Shown: piece by piece, positions 23,942 through 32,993 of the stretch | Numbering within the stretch: the first letter of the stretch is position 1 | How the letters are laid out: the number at the start of each line of letters is the position of its first letter | DNA from: Anaerolineales bacterium | GTDB lineage: Bacteria > Chloroflexota > Anaerolineae > Anaerolineales > DRMV01 | Direction of reading: 5' to 3' | Length of the DNA: 64,000 nucleotides | NCBI GenBank assembly: GCA_027023425.1 | Contig: JALVVL010000010.1 | Span: 48,931 to 112,930, forward strand | Notes under the pieces: generated by a model | What the model saw: only the letters and a program-made list of their open reading frames with translations | Told to the model about the DNA's origin: nothing | Databases searched by the model: none | Made by a program: the position numbers and the translations under genes

Positions 23942-26389
23942 TTACGCCTGCTCGGCGTCGGTGTCGTCCGCCACTTCCACGTCTTCCCAACCGGTTATCA
24001 TGGCAACGATGTAGTCAAAGATGCCGTGCCCGGTGGTGGTCAGGTAGACATGGCCTACCACAAACGCCGCTATCAGCCAAGCGTCAAGCGTGTGAGTAGC
24101 CGCCACGTAGGTCATCGTTTCACTGCCAAGCAGTTGAGTTACAGTTTGCGGCCATATCCTTGCTGCCCACAGCCAGAGACCAGTTATCATCTGCACAGGT
24201 AGCAGGAAGAAGATGAGCCCAAAGTAAGCCATCCGCTGCAACGGGTTCAGTTTGTTCCAGTAACTCTTGGTAAACGGATGAGGCTCACCTTTGAAAATGC
24301 CGCTAAGGTAGAACTTTGCCTGCTTGATAGCCCGCTGTATGTAGCCTTTGGGGTTGGGGATGAACTGCCCAATGTACCCAATGGCTATGAAGTAGTACAT
24401 TGCCAGCAGGAAGTTGATGACCAAAATCCAGCCAAAAACGGTGTGCAAGAACACCAAGTAGCGGAACTTGGCGCCAGCAATGCCAAACCACTCAGGCTCG
24501 TGGATCGCTAACCCGATGAGCAAGAGCAAAATGATGCTCGCCATCTGCGTCCAGTGCCAGAAGCGCTCGGCGCCGGTGTAGAGGTATTCGCGGCGGGTCT
24601 TGCCGTGATGCGGGTGATGTTTCTTCGCCGCCACATACCGTAGCGCACCGTGGAAGGACACGCCGAGGAGCGTACCGATAAAGGCGAGCACGCCGATGAG
24701 GTCAATCCACCAAATGTGGTGATAACCAGCCACATACACTTTGTCCAAATTGTTGGAGGGCTGGTACAGGACTTTTCCGTCCTTGACTTCAACCTTTCCA
24801 CTGCCGTTCAGGTCGTTATCGTTGAAGGAAACCTGAGCGCCCGCGGGCACAAACGCCGCCAATTCCAGCGACTTGCCAATCCGCGAATCCTCGCCGTGGC
24901 AGGCTTGGCAGTTGTTGAGCGCGAAGTCACTCTGCACCACGCCGTGGTGGATGGGGTAAGCCTTCACCACGCCCACGATGTGAGCGCCGCTAAAGCCGAG
25001 GTCAGCAAGCCGCTTGGCGATTACCTGCTCTTTAGCCTGCGAATCAATCACCAACTCGTCGGCGGTCAATTTGCCGTCCTTGTTGGCGTCAAATGCCTTC
25101 ACCACATCGGCGGCATAGGTCTTGCCGTCGGGCATCCATGCCTTCTTGACAGCATCGGCGCTGATGGGTGCGTCCTTGCCATCCTTCTTGTAAACCCATT
25201 GGAAGGTAGTGATGAGGTTGTAGGGAGCAAGTTTACCGTCGCTGTTGCGCTTGAGCACGGCCGGTTCGTAGCCCTTCACCACATGCGAGACGGTGAACGG
25301 CTCGGCAGTGTCCGCGCCCTCAGGCGCTTGCGCCGTGGCTTCTACGCCGCGGTACACCACCTTTTCCTCGCCGTTGGGCAAGACCACGGTCTTGTCAACC
25401 GTTTCCGCCGCCGGGCCGTAAAGATGAGGCACGTGGCAGGTCTCGCATGCGACCTTGGACATGTGCAGTTTCAGGTACGGCAGCCAATCTTTGTGGCTGG
25501 CGACGGGGTCATGGCAACTTTCGCAATTCTCTTTGGTGAGGATGTGGCTCGGCTCTTTGAGGAACTCGCCCGGGGAAGGATGGCGAGGCTCAAAGGTGAG
25601 GTAGGAAGGCAATTCAGAGGCGCGGCGGGCGCGCGGGCTGTTTGCGCTTGTGTGGCAGTCCACGCATTGCAAACCGCGCTCGGCGTGCACATCCCACGCA
25701 TAGGTTAGTTTTTCCTTGCCAACTATGTCCATCCCCGAAAACGAAATTTTTTGCGGGGAAACCACAACGCCGGTTGTGAAGGTCTGCCATTCGCTCTCGC
25801 CAACTTTGTTGATGATGAGCGGGCTCTTCATATCCGTGTGGACCACGCCATGACACTGAGCGCAGTTTGCGTTTGTGGGGCGGTGGATGTCAACATAGTC
25901 GGACTTCAAGCGGCCATCAGGCCAGAAAGCATCGGCGTTCCACTTCCAGCCCTTGTCGGTCTTTTCCACCACGCCCCTGCCGAGCAAGAGGGCGGTATCG
26001 GCCCATTTGCTACCCTGAGCGTAAGCCTGCTGGTAGGCCTTCCAGTTTGCGCCGTCGCTGTGGCACACATAGCAGGCTTTGGTCAGCCCCGCAAAGCCGG
26101 GGACATTCTCGGCTTTTTGGTGGGTGGCGTGGGTGGTGATGAACTCGGTATCGTGACATTGGCCGCATGTTTTAGCCAGAGACAGCGGCTCACCGCTTTC
26201 GCTGACCGGCACGCCGTTAGCGTCCAGCAAAATGTAGTCGGGGTGCATGGGTGAAGGGGTAGCCTGACCGCCGGCGCTGCCGGGCTTTTCGCCCTCCGCA
26301 ACCGCCTGATGCACGCCCAGGGCTAACCCAGCCGCCATGACCGCGACAAGCGCAGTAAGCAACAACAAGGGTATCCATTTTCGTCGCAT
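23942..26389 (-). CDS. Heptaheme cytochrome c fused to a cytochrome b561-type membrane domain
   Basis: 815 aa. N-terminal signal anchor (about 5-30). The extracytoplasmic part has seven CXXCH heme c motifs (CGQCH, CYVCH, CAQCH, CVDCH, CESCH, CETCH, CQACH, about residues 75-500). An EF-hand-like loop DANKDGKLTADE and a second Asp-rich loop DNDLNGSGKVEV lie between and after the last hemes. The C-terminal third (about 560-800) has five hydrophobic segments with conserved His (FWHWTQ, LHTVFGW, ATHTLDAW, VVGHVYLTTTGHG), typical of cytochrome b561/PhsC-like quinol oxidoreductases. It probably passes electrons between the menaquinone pool and the octaheme protein encoded 12 bp upstream. Confidence 0.87.
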   Translation of the reverse strand: MRRKWIPLLLLTALVAVMAAGLALGVHQAVAEGEKPGSAGGQATPSPMHPDYILLDANGVPVSESGEPLSLAKTCGQCHDTEFITTHATHQKAENVPGFAGLTKACYVCHSDGANWKAYQQAYAQGSKWADTALLLGRGVVEKTDKGWKWNADAFWPDGRLKSDYVDIHRPTNANCAQCHGVVHTDMKSPLIINKVGESEWQTFTTGVVVSPQKISFSGMDIVGKEKLTYAWDVHAERGLQCVDCHTSANSPRARRASELPSYLTFEPRHPSPGEFLKEPSHILTKENCESCHDPVASHKDWLPYLKLHMSKVACETCHVPHLYGPAAETVDKTVVLPNGEEKVVYRGVEATAQAPEGADTAEPFTVSHVVKGYEPAVLKRNSDGKLAPYNLITTFQWVYKKDGKDAPISADAVKKAWMPDGKTYAADVVKAFDANKDGKLTADELVIDSQAKEQVIAKRLADLGFSGAHIVGVVKAYPIHHGVVQSDFALNNCQACHGEDSRIGKSLELAAFVPAGAQVSFNDNDLNGSGKVEVKDGKVLYQPSNNLDKVYVAGYHHIWWIDLIGVLAFIGTLLGVSFHGALRYVAAKKHHPHHGKTRREYLYTGAERFWHWTQMASIILLLLIGLAIHEPEWFGIAGAKFRYLVFLHTVFGWILVINFLLAMYYFIAIGYIGQFIPNPKGYIQRAIKQAKFYLSGIFKGEPHPFTKSYWNKLNPLQRMAYFGLIFFLLPVQMITGLWLWAARIWPQTVTQLLGSETMTYVAATHTLDAWLIAAFVVGHVYLTTTGHGIFDYIVAMITGWEDVEVADDTDAEQA

Positions 26390-26401
26390 GGCTACACTCC
26401 G

Positions 26402-27865
26402 TTAGTGGTTGTCGTCAAAGCGGCCGCCCCACTTCATCGGGTCACCCGGGTAACCCAGAGCCTGCCAATCAAGGCGACCGTTCGGGCTGTGGCAGTCAGC
26501 ACATTGAAGCGCCTGTTCCTTGGGGCGCACCATGTGGGTCTGCGGCCAATACATCACCGTTTGGGTGAAGGCAAAATGCCCGCTGTACTTCAGGCCAGTG
26601 TAAGGTGCGGCAATGCGGAAAGCCAAATCCCAATCAAACTTGCTCCAGAAGCCATTGGGCACCGAAGCCGTGGAAGGAGCCAGCAAGTAGCCATAAACCG
26701 TGTCGTAAGGCTGCAAGGTATGGTTGACCTTGAACGGGAAAATCTTGGCAGTCGGGTCGTTTATGCTACCGGCAGGCTTGTTGATGTAGGTAACGCCGTT
26801 GTGGTTAATCGGGTCGCCTTCCACATAGCGCTCCGATTCATTGCCGTTGAACCACAGGTAGGTAGGAATCATGTTCTTGACATAGACGAAACTACCCTTG
26901 ATCTTCAAGTAGTGGAAGTGGTTCTGCGGGCGGTCTTGACCAGCCGTTGACCAGTCCCAATAAATTTTGGTGGGGACTTCCTCCGCCGTTTCGGGCACGT
27001 GGCAAGTTTGGCAAGCGACCGACTTCACGTGAGCGTTCAAGCGGGCGTCCTTGTGCGGGGCGTTGCTGTGGCAGTCGGTGCATTGCACCTGCTCAGAAGG
27101 AGCAACCTGCGGGTTGAGGTTGATGAGTTTGCCTTTGATTTGGTGGTGCGAAGTGCGGTGGCAGTCGGTGCACTGCATGTTGTAGCGCCCCATGTGGACG
27201 TCCAAATCGGGCGAGGGGTGATATAGGGCGCTGCTGATGTCGCCGTGCTTGACGTTGTCGCCACCGCCGCCAAAGGCATGGCATTTCAAGCAGTTATCGC
27301 GCGTCGGATTGCGCACACTTTTAGCCGCCGCTACCAAATTCACGCCCTTGGCAGGCTTGCCATAGGGACCACGACCGTAAAGGTTGGGGTCGGCATGGCA
27401 GACCAAGCAGTCAACTTCTTCCGGCTTCTTCAAGTCTTCGGCAACCTGCTGGTTGCTCATGCCCTCTTCCCAGAAATAGCCGGTGTGGCATTTCATGCAC
27501 ACACGCTGGTTGGTGCGTGTGCCGATGCAGAAATTGTTGAAAGAATGCAACTTACCAAAATGTACCGGCTTATCGTGGCCCGGGACCTTATAGCCTTTCA
27601 CGCTGTCCCAGCGCCAGTGGGTCGTGTGCATGAAATCCGAAGCCGCGTTGGGATGACACGAAAGGCAGGTTTTGGTCACGTCCTCGCCGCTCTTGAACGG
27701 GCCCTTGATAATTGCCGAGTGATCCACATGCGGCGGATGCTTGGGCAGGTTCGCCCAAGGGTTGTCCGCGGGCTGTTGGGGCTTAGGCCATAAAATGACC
27801 ACTGGCACTATTAGCACCAGCAAAATACCCAACAAGCCCAACCACCAAAGAGATTTTTGCTTCAT
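26402..27865 (-). CDS. Octaheme tetrathionate reductase-family cytochrome c (OTR-like)
   Basis: 487 aa. N-terminal membrane anchor/signal (about 6-26) followed by eight CXXCH motifs (CLSCH, CMKCH, CLVCH, CLKCH, CTDCH, CTDCH, CQTCH, CADCH). The segment CLKCHAFGGGGDNVKHGD and the HFGKLHSFNNFCIG stretch match the OTR family as I remember it from Shewanella. Characterised OTR reduces tetrathionate, and also nitrite and hydroxylamine in vitro. The location with a quinol cytochrome, a sulfur-type transporter and an ArsR regulator favours a sulfur oxyanion as substrate here. The start follows an AAGGAGA-type site, and the gene is 15 bp after arsR. Confidence 0.87.
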   Translation of the reverse strand: MKQKSLWWLGLLGILLVLIVPVVILWPKPQQPADNPWANLPKHPPHVDHSAIIKGPFKSGEDVTKTCLSCHPNAASDFMHTTHWRWDSVKGYKVPGHDKPVHFGKLHSFNNFCIGTRTNQRVCMKCHTGYFWEEGMSNQQVAEDLKKPEEVDCLVCHADPNLYGRGPYGKPAKGVNLVAAAKSVRNPTRDNCLKCHAFGGGGDNVKHGDISSALYHPSPDLDVHMGRYNMQCTDCHRTSHHQIKGKLINLNPQVAPSEQVQCTDCHSNAPHKDARLNAHVKSVACQTCHVPETAEEVPTKIYWDWSTAGQDRPQNHFHYLKIKGSFVYVKNMIPTYLWFNGNESERYVEGDPINHNGVTYINKPAGSINDPTAKIFPFKVNHTLQPYDTVYGYLLAPSTASVPNGFWSKFDWDLAFRIAAPYTGLKYSGHFAFTQTVMYWPQTHMVRPKEQALQCADCHSPNGRLDWQALGYPGDPMKWGGRFDDNH

Positions 27866-27880
27866 AGCCGTCTCCTTGAA

Positions 27881-28246
27881 TTAGGATTGGGACTTTGCGG
27901 CCACGGTGTCGCGCGCCTCCAAAACGCTGGCATGATGCGAAAGGCGCTCCCGTAGCACTGCCCTCATCAGATCCAGAGCGCTTATCAGCCTCTGGTCGGC
28001 TACTTCGTAGAAAACTTTCACGCCTTCACGCTTGGCGCTTACTATTCCCTGCTCGCGAAGCAGTTTTAAATGCCGCGAGGCGGTAGGCTGGCTCATGCCC
28101 AGCCGTTCCGCCAATTGGCTAACATGCGCTGGCCCCTCCGCCAGCGTGCACAGTATGGCCACCCGCTGAGGATGCGCCAACGCCGAACACAAATCGGCTT
28201 GCAAAGGCGCTATTTCCTCTCTCAATTCGTCTAAATTTCTACCCAT
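27881..28246 (-). CDS. ArsR/SmtB-family transcriptional regulator
   Basis: 121 aa from the ATG at 28246 (AGGAAAG upstream); the track start at 28270 is a GTG. A winged helix-turn-helix covers most of the chain (HVSQLAERLGMSQPTASRHL recognition region, then REGVKVFYEV wing). The classical metal-binding ELCVCDL motif is absent. Two Cys remain, at about residues 20 and 33; the second, in AILCTLAEGP, sits where the persulfide-sensing SqrR/BigR-type regulators carry their first Cys, but no C-terminal Cys is present. First gene of the sulfur-redox operon, so probably autoregulatory and sulfur- or redox-responsive (inference). Confidence 0.9.
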   Translation of the reverse strand: MGRNLDELREEIAPLQADLCSALAHPQRVAILCTLAEGPAHVSQLAERLGMSQPTASRHLKLLREQGIVSAKREGVKVFYEVADQRLISALDLMRAVLRERLSHHASVLEARDTVAAKSQS

Positions 28247-28304
28247 GGGCGCATCTTTCCTTTTATGCACCTATACACATACTTCATTTTCATCTGCAAT
28301 TAAG

Positions 28305-28310
28305 AGTATA
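28305..28310 (-). promoter_or_regulatory. -10 box of the arsR-otr operon
   Basis: TATACT on the minus strand, predicting a transcript start near 28298, about 50 nt before arsR. There is no good -35 hexamer. Instead a palindrome is centred 41.5 bp upstream of that start, the geometry of an activator-dependent promoter. Confidence 0.6.
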
Positions 28311-28332
28311 ACATCCCATGAAAAAAATGTGA

Positions 28333-28346
28333 GTGACAAACGTCAC
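28333..28346. promoter_or_regulatory. CRP/FNR-type palindrome upstream of the sulfur operon
   Basis: GTGACAAACGTCAC, that is GTGA-N6-TCAC, the core spacing of CRP-family sites. An almost identical copy (GTGACAATCGTCAC) lies in front of icd. The regulator is not in the window. From 28347 to the thioesterase stop at 28669 I see no gene and no convincing element beyond a loose GC-rich inverted repeat around 28560-28605. Confidence 0.65.
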
Positions 28347-28668
28347 CCATTAGGGCGCAAGCATGTGAATTGTTGAAAATTAAGCAAAGGGCAAACATTC
28401 CAAAGCACTTCCCCCATGGAAATCGGCAAAGGCACACGAAGCCGGCAGCAACCTACTTCGCCAAGGCAAGGCCGCCTAAAAGTGAAGGCTAATACGACTA
28501 AGAGTTGCGCAGTTCCCCTCTTTACGTCACCGCGAGGCGGTCGTAGATTGCCAAACCGATCTCCCCCACCGTGCTGGCGCTCGGCTCAGCGGGGGGACGG
28601 GTGAGATCTTGCCACAATAGCGATAGATCACACCTTTTGCAATAACCGAGATCTTGTTTGAAAATGCA

Positions 28669-29142
28669 TTAGGAACCACGCACCGGCTTGTAAAAATTGC
28701 GAACGCGGCACAGCGAAAGCAGTTCACCGCTTTCTTTGAGGCGAATTTCAACTTCGTGGACGATGAAATTGCGGCCGCGCTGCACCACGCGCCCTATTGC
28801 CTGCACCGTTCCCTCAGCGGCAGGGCGCAAGTGCGAGCCGCTCACCTCCACCCCAACAGGGATGCGCTCTCGCAAGTCAACTTTCCATGTGGCATGGCCG
28901 CTTGCCGCCGTCTCGGCCAAAAGCAAACTAACCCCGCCATGCAAAAGTCCAAGCGGCTGGCGGCTCGCATCTGTAATCGGCATTTCCAGCACCACAAAGT
29001 CATCCCCCACCTCGGTAAACCGAATATCAAGCACGCCCTGAACGGTGAAAGGACGCGCCGCGTTCATCGCCTCCAGCCATTCCTTCGGCGAGGCGGGCAG
29101 TGTGCCGTTTGCTTGGATGTATTCCATGACTTCAGGACGCAT
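28669..29142 (-). CDS. Hotdog-fold thioesterase (PaaI-like)
   Basis: 157 aa. The hotdog core is visible: LGLLHGGVSLLLAETAAS (near 78-95) with the conserved HGG and catalytic acidic residue, and RIPVGVEVSGSHLRPA. It hydrolyses acyl-CoA thioesters in the cytoplasm; specificity is unknown. ATG start with CGGAGG. It is 18 bp after a lactate-permease-family gene, so it is the last gene of the upp operon. No link in function between the three genes is obvious. Confidence 0.87.
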   Translation of the reverse strand: MRPEVMEYIQANGTLPASPKEWLEAMNAARPFTVQGVLDIRFTEVGDDFVVLEMPITDASRQPLGLLHGGVSLLLAETAASGHATWKVDLRERIPVGVEVSGSHLRPAAEGTVQAIGRVVQRGRNFIVHEVEIRLKESGELLSLCRVRNFYKPVRGS

Positions 29143-29160
29143 GTGAACCTCCGGTAGCCG

Positions 29161-30693
29161 TCAAAGGAGAAGAGCCCCCACAGTGAGCAGGCTAACAAGG
29201 GCTATCAAAATCACAACGTAAGCGCCGAGCGCCGCCATCACATCGCCCTCTTTGCCCGCCATGCCGGTTGTGCTTGCTCCAACCACCACTTTGGTTGGGG
29301 CAATAACCGACGCAAGCGCCCCACCTGCGCTTTGCGCCGCCAAAATCACCGGCACGGCATAGCCCAGCAGTTGGGCAGTGCGCATTTGCAACGCCGCGAA
29401 CACCACGTTGGAATTGGTATTGCTGCCCGTCATAAAAGCCCCCAAAGCGCCAACCCACGGCGCCATCAGCGGATACGCCCTTCCAACCGCAGAAGCCAAC
29501 CCGCGCGCCAGCGTTTCGGTCATTCCGGCATGTTGCATCACCATTGCCATTGCAACCATTGACGCAATGCCAACGCTGGAGCCCATCACGCGCTGCACCG
29601 TGCCGCCGACTATGCGCTTTAGCGCGCCCACTTTGTACCAGCCGGCGCGCCGGTAGAAAAGGTAAGCCACCGCAGCAGAATAGAACAACACCGCGCCGGC
29701 GTGTCTAAACAGGGGAATTTTGCGCCCCATCCCTGCGGGGGTGACGAAGCCGCGCGCCGTCCTCAGTTCAGGGAAGGGCACCTGAATCACCAGCAAACTT
29801 TCCAGAAACGCACGCACGGGGTGCACTAACTGCACCGTCAGAGTAATGACCACCAGCGCAAGGTAGCCCGAAAGCGCAATCAAAAGCACTTTTGCGCCAT
29901 CGGCAGAAGCCCTTTCCCCAGCATGGTTTTGCCGCCAACGGGGAGCAATGAACACGCCCACGGCCAAACCCGTGATGCCCCCACCCAGCGCGGCGATGTT
30001 CCACATGCGGTTGGTGGCGACCAAAAATTGGGCGACGCTCATAGCAACGCCCATCACCAACACCGCAGGCCAAAGCCGCCAGACGCCATCCCAGCCGGCC
30101 GCGGCGTGGGCAACCATTCCGCCGACCAGCAAACCTGCAATGCCGAGAAAAGCCGCCGTGGGCGGGGCAAGCAGCACGCCTGAAACCCCAGTAGCCGCCA
30201 TCAACGCTTGGAAAGAGGTAGCCAGCGAGCCAAAACTGACTGCCCATGAGTGCCCAACCGAGGGAATTACAACCGCTTCAAGCGGCGAAAAGCCCAGCCC
30301 AACCAAAAGCGGTGCGGTAACGGCAACTGGAACCCCAAACCCGCCCACGCCTTGCAAGAAGGACGCAAACGCCCAGCCGAGCAAAAGCGCCTGCATGCCG
30401 CGGTTATCGGTCAGCCGGGGCAGGGCGCGCCCGATGACAGCGATTGCACCCGCTTCATCGGCAACACGGTAGAGCAGAAAAGCCGCCCAAACGATGAGCA
30501 ACACGTCAAGGGTGAGAAAGAGCGCCTTCGCATGGGCGTAGGCGAGCACGCGCGGCCCAGCCCCAAAATAAGCCCAAGCGATGATGAGCGCGGTGAGGTA
30601 GCCTGCGCCGCCAGCGCGCGACGCTCCCCATCGCTTGCCGATCATCAACGCCAAAATCACCAAAATCGGCAGTGATGCAAGCAGGAACGCCAT
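29161..30693 (-). CDS. L-lactate permease family transporter (LctP/LldP)
   Basis: 510 aa from the ATG at 30693 (GAGG upstream, 7 bp after the upp stop; the track start at 30714 would overlap upp). About 12-14 membrane segments. Family stretches are clear: SFLQGVGGFGVPVAVTAPLLVGLGF, VGHSWAVSFGSLATSFQ and, near the end, GALGAFMTGSNTNSNVVF and IAPTKVVVGASTTG. It probably imports lactate or glycolate with protons; the substrate is not provable from sequence. No lactate dehydrogenase gene is nearby. Confidence 0.88.
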   Translation of the reverse strand: MAFLLASLPILVILALMIGKRWGASRAGGAGYLTALIIAWAYFGAGPRVLAYAHAKALFLTLDVLLIVWAAFLLYRVADEAGAIAVIGRALPRLTDNRGMQALLLGWAFASFLQGVGGFGVPVAVTAPLLVGLGFSPLEAVVIPSVGHSWAVSFGSLATSFQALMAATGVSGVLLAPPTAAFLGIAGLLVGGMVAHAAAGWDGVWRLWPAVLVMGVAMSVAQFLVATNRMWNIAALGGGITGLAVGVFIAPRWRQNHAGERASADGAKVLLIALSGYLALVVITLTVQLVHPVRAFLESLLVIQVPFPELRTARGFVTPAGMGRKIPLFRHAGAVLFYSAAVAYLFYRRAGWYKVGALKRIVGGTVQRVMGSSVGIASMVAMAMVMQHAGMTETLARGLASAVGRAYPLMAPWVGALGAFMTGSNTNSNVVFAALQMRTAQLLGYAVPVILAAQSAGGALASVIAPTKVVVGASTTGMAGKEGDVMAALGAYVVILIALVSLLTVGALLL

Positions 30694-30700
30694 AAATGCC

Positions 30701-31327
30701 TCAGCCCGTGCCAAACTGCCGATCGCCTGCGTCGCCGAGGCCGGGCAGGATGTAGCCGTTTTCGTTCAACCCCTCATCAATCGCCGCAAGGTGTATCGGC
30801 ACATCAGGATGGTGCTTCTGCATCAGAGCAATGCCTTCGGGCGCGCCGATAATGCCCATAAACTTGATGCGCTTTACGCCCCAGCGCTTGAGGATGTCAA
30901 CCGTCGCAACGGCTGAGCCGCCAGTGGCAAGCATGGGGTCAAGCACCAAGCACAGCGTCACGGTTGGGGCGACGGGCAGTTTGTTGTAGTATTCAACCGG
31001 ACGGAGGGTACGCTCGTCGCGGTACAGCCCAATGTGCCACACCTGAGCGCCCGGGAGCAAATTCCAAACACCCTCAACCATGCCCAAGCCGGCGCGCAAA
31101 ATCGGCACTAAGCCGATTATGTCGCTCACCTCCGAACCGGTCATCGGCGCGAGCGGCGTCTCTATGGGCTTTGGGCGGGTTGGCAGGTCGGCGGTGGCCT
31201 CGTAGGTGAGCAAAGTCGCAATCTCGCGGATGAGTTCACGGAAAGTTTTAGGATCAGTGCGCTTATCGCGCAACAGGGTAAGTTTATGTGCTACCAACGG
31301 ATGAGGAGACGGAAAGACGTTTTTCAT
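30701..31327 (-). CDS. upp: Uracil phosphoribosyltransferase
   Basis: 208 aa, normal length. It converts uracil and PRPP to UMP (pyrimidine salvage). The PRPP loop [19 protein letters not shown] (near 125-143) and the C-terminal uracil-binding segment [16 protein letters not shown] are typical. ATG start with GGAG. First gene of a three-gene minus-strand operon, divergent from rpoD. Confidence 0.95.
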   Translation of the reverse strand: MKNVFPSPHPLVAHKLTLLRDKRTDPKTFRELIREIATLLTYEATADLPTRPKPIETPLAPMTGSEVSDIIGLVPILRAGLGMVEGVWNLLPGAQVWHIGLYRDERTLRPVEYYNKLPVAPTVTLCLVLDPMLATGGSAVATVDILKRWGVKRIKFMGIIGAPEGIALMQKHHPDVPIHLAAIDEGLNENGYILPGLGDAGDRQFGTG

Positions 31328-31368
31328 TTTTGTTCTCCAAAAAGGGCGTATAAACTGGCGGCCTTCCC

Positions 31369-31374
31369 ATTATA
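31369..31374 (-). promoter_or_regulatory. Candidate -10 box of the upp operon
   Basis: TATAAT on the minus strand, about 40 nt upstream of the upp start, in the divergent region shared with rpoD. The matching -35 is poor. Confidence 0.45.
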
Positions 31375-31517
31375 GCCGAAAAAGGCAAGTGCCTACCTGT
31401 CCTGTAAGGGAAGGGACACACTTCGCCGCGACGTGAGCAGAAGTCCACTTTCCATAAACCGCGCCTTTGCCCAGAGATTAGAAAACGTTAACAATTCGTA
31501 TTAATTCGGCAAAGGGG

Positions 31518-31546
31518 TTGATTTTTGACCTTAAAAGTTGTATTCT
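31518..31546 (+). promoter_or_regulatory. Sigma-70-type promoter of rpoD
   Basis: TTGATT, 17-nt spacer, TATTCT. The predicted start is near 31553, leaving a leader of about 100 nt that contains an imperfect hairpin (GACGGT-TTCA-ACTGTC, 31606-31621). The remainder of the 328-bp upp-rpoD gap shows nothing else. Confidence 0.65.
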
Positions 31547-31655
31547 GGAAATGCCGTTGCGGTAAAATAGCATCTTTGATTGCAACGGCGCTAACAAGGC
31601 TGTGACGGTTTCAACTGTCCGGCCTTTATAAATTCAAGCCGGGAGAGTGAAGAAA

Positions 31656-32870
31656 ATGATGGACGAAGAAATTTTGTTGCATGATTTTGATGAAGAATAC
31701 TCTCCTACCGCCCAACTAATTGACTTGGGCCGGCAAAAAGGCTACGTAACGCTGGACGACATCCTCCATTACTTTCCCGAAGCAGAAAAAAATGTTGACC
31801 AGTTAGAGGAAGCATTTGCCGCCCTATTGAGTGCAGGGATTCCGTACCTTGAAGACGACATTGTAGAATCGCCCAGCGATGAAGAACTGGAAAGTGAAGC
31901 AGAGGCCGAGGAAGAAGAGGAAGAACGCAGCCAGCAAGACGAAGAAGATTACCTCGCCAACATAGACACCGACGACATGATAGGCCTCTACTTGAAAGAG
32001 GTGGGGCGGATACCGCTTTTGACCGCGGAGGAAGAGGTTGATTTGGCAAAACGGATTGAGGCCGGGCGGGCAGCGCGCGCCGAACTCGCTCAGGGCGTTT
32101 CAGACCCCAAACGCCGCGAGGAACTGCGCCGCTTGATTGAAGACGGGTGGAAGGCGCGCGAACATCTGATAACCGCCAACTCGCGTTTGGTCATCAGTGT
32201 GGCGAAAAAGTACATGGGGCGCGGCGTGCCCTTCCTTGACCTCATCCAAGAAGGCAACATCGGGCTAATACGCGCCATCAAAAAATTTGACTACCGCCGC
32301 GGCCACAAATTCAGCACCTACGCCACGTGGTGGATACGGCAAGCGGTGACACGCGCCATAGCCGATCAAGGGCGCACCATCCGCGTCCCAGTCCACATGG
32401 GCGACCAAATCAACAAACTCCTGCGCGTCCAACACCACCTCACCCAAAAACTGGGGCGCACCCCTGAAATTGAGGAACTCGCCGAAGAACTGGGCGTGCC
32501 GCCCAAAAAAGTGGAATACATGATAAAGGTAGCGCGGCGGCCACTTTCGCTTGAAATGCCCACCGATGACGAAGAAGATTCGGTGCTGGGCGATTTTATT
32601 GAAGACAAAGATACCCCCGCCCCCGACGAGGCGGCAACGCAAAACCTGCTGCGCGAGCATTTGGAAAGCATTTTGAACACATTGCCGCCGCGCGAAGTCC
32701 GCATTTTGCAGTTGCGCTACGGCCTATTGGATGGGCAGGCGTATACGCTGGAGGAAGTGGGACGCAAAATGGGCGTGACGCGCGAGCGCGTGCGCCAAAT
32801 TGAAGCCCAAGCCCTCAGCCGCCTACGCCACCCCGACATACGCCGCCAACTAAGAGAATACTTGGGCTAA
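31656..32870 (+). CDS. rpoD: Primary RNA polymerase sigma factor (SigA/RpoD)
   Basis: About 404 aa from the ATG at 31656 (GGGAGAG upstream). An acidic region 1.1-like N-terminus (long E/D run near residues 70-100) leads to region 1.2 ([17 protein letters not shown]). Region 2 carries [32 protein letters not shown] and [13 protein letters not shown], region 3 follows, and region 4 carries [15 protein letters not shown] and [20 protein letters not shown]. All core- and promoter-contacting motifs are intact, so this is the housekeeping sigma factor rather than an alternative one. Own promoter and terminator. Confidence 0.95.
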   Translation: MMDEEILLHDFDEEYSPTAQLIDLGRQKGYVTLDDILHYFPEAEKNVDQLEEAFAALLSAGIPYLEDDIVESPSDEELESEAEAEEEEEERSQQDEEDYLANIDTDDMIGLYLKEVGRIPLLTAEEEVDLAKRIEAGRAARAELAQGVSDPKRREELRRLIEDGWKAREHLITANSRLVISVAKKYMGRGVPFLDLIQEGNIGLIRAIKKFDYRRGHKFSTYATWWIRQAVTRAIADQGRTIRVPVHMGDQINKLLRVQHHLTQKLGRTPEIEELAEELGVPPKKVEYMIKVARRPLSLEMPTDDEEDSVLGDFIEDKDTPAPDEAATQNLLREHLESILNTLPPREVRILQLRYGLLDGQAYTLEEVGRKMGVTRERVRQIEAQALSRLRHPDIRRQLREYLG

Positions 32871-32921
32871 AAAACCTGCTCCTCGTGAAGACAGACATTG
32901 CCAAAAACCTCTCTCAAACAA

Positions 32922-32960
32922 AACTGCTCAGTGTTGGCCTACGGCCAATGCTGAGCAGTT
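32922..32960 (+). terminator. Terminator of rpoD
   Basis: AACTGCTCAGTGTTGGCC pairs with GGCCAATGCTGAGCAGTT (two G-U pairs, 2-nt loop), followed by ACGTTTTCC. An 18-bp stem about 50 nt after the rpoD stop. Confidence 0.85.
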
Positions 32961-32993
32961 ACGTTTTCCTACCGACCTATCGGGAGAAAGCAC

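Noticed and set aside
31600-31625. Third CRP/FNR-like site in the rpoD leader (GTGACGGTTTCAACTGTCC)
   Set aside because: The second half-site does not match GTCAC and the spacing is wrong. It is better explained as a small leader hairpin.
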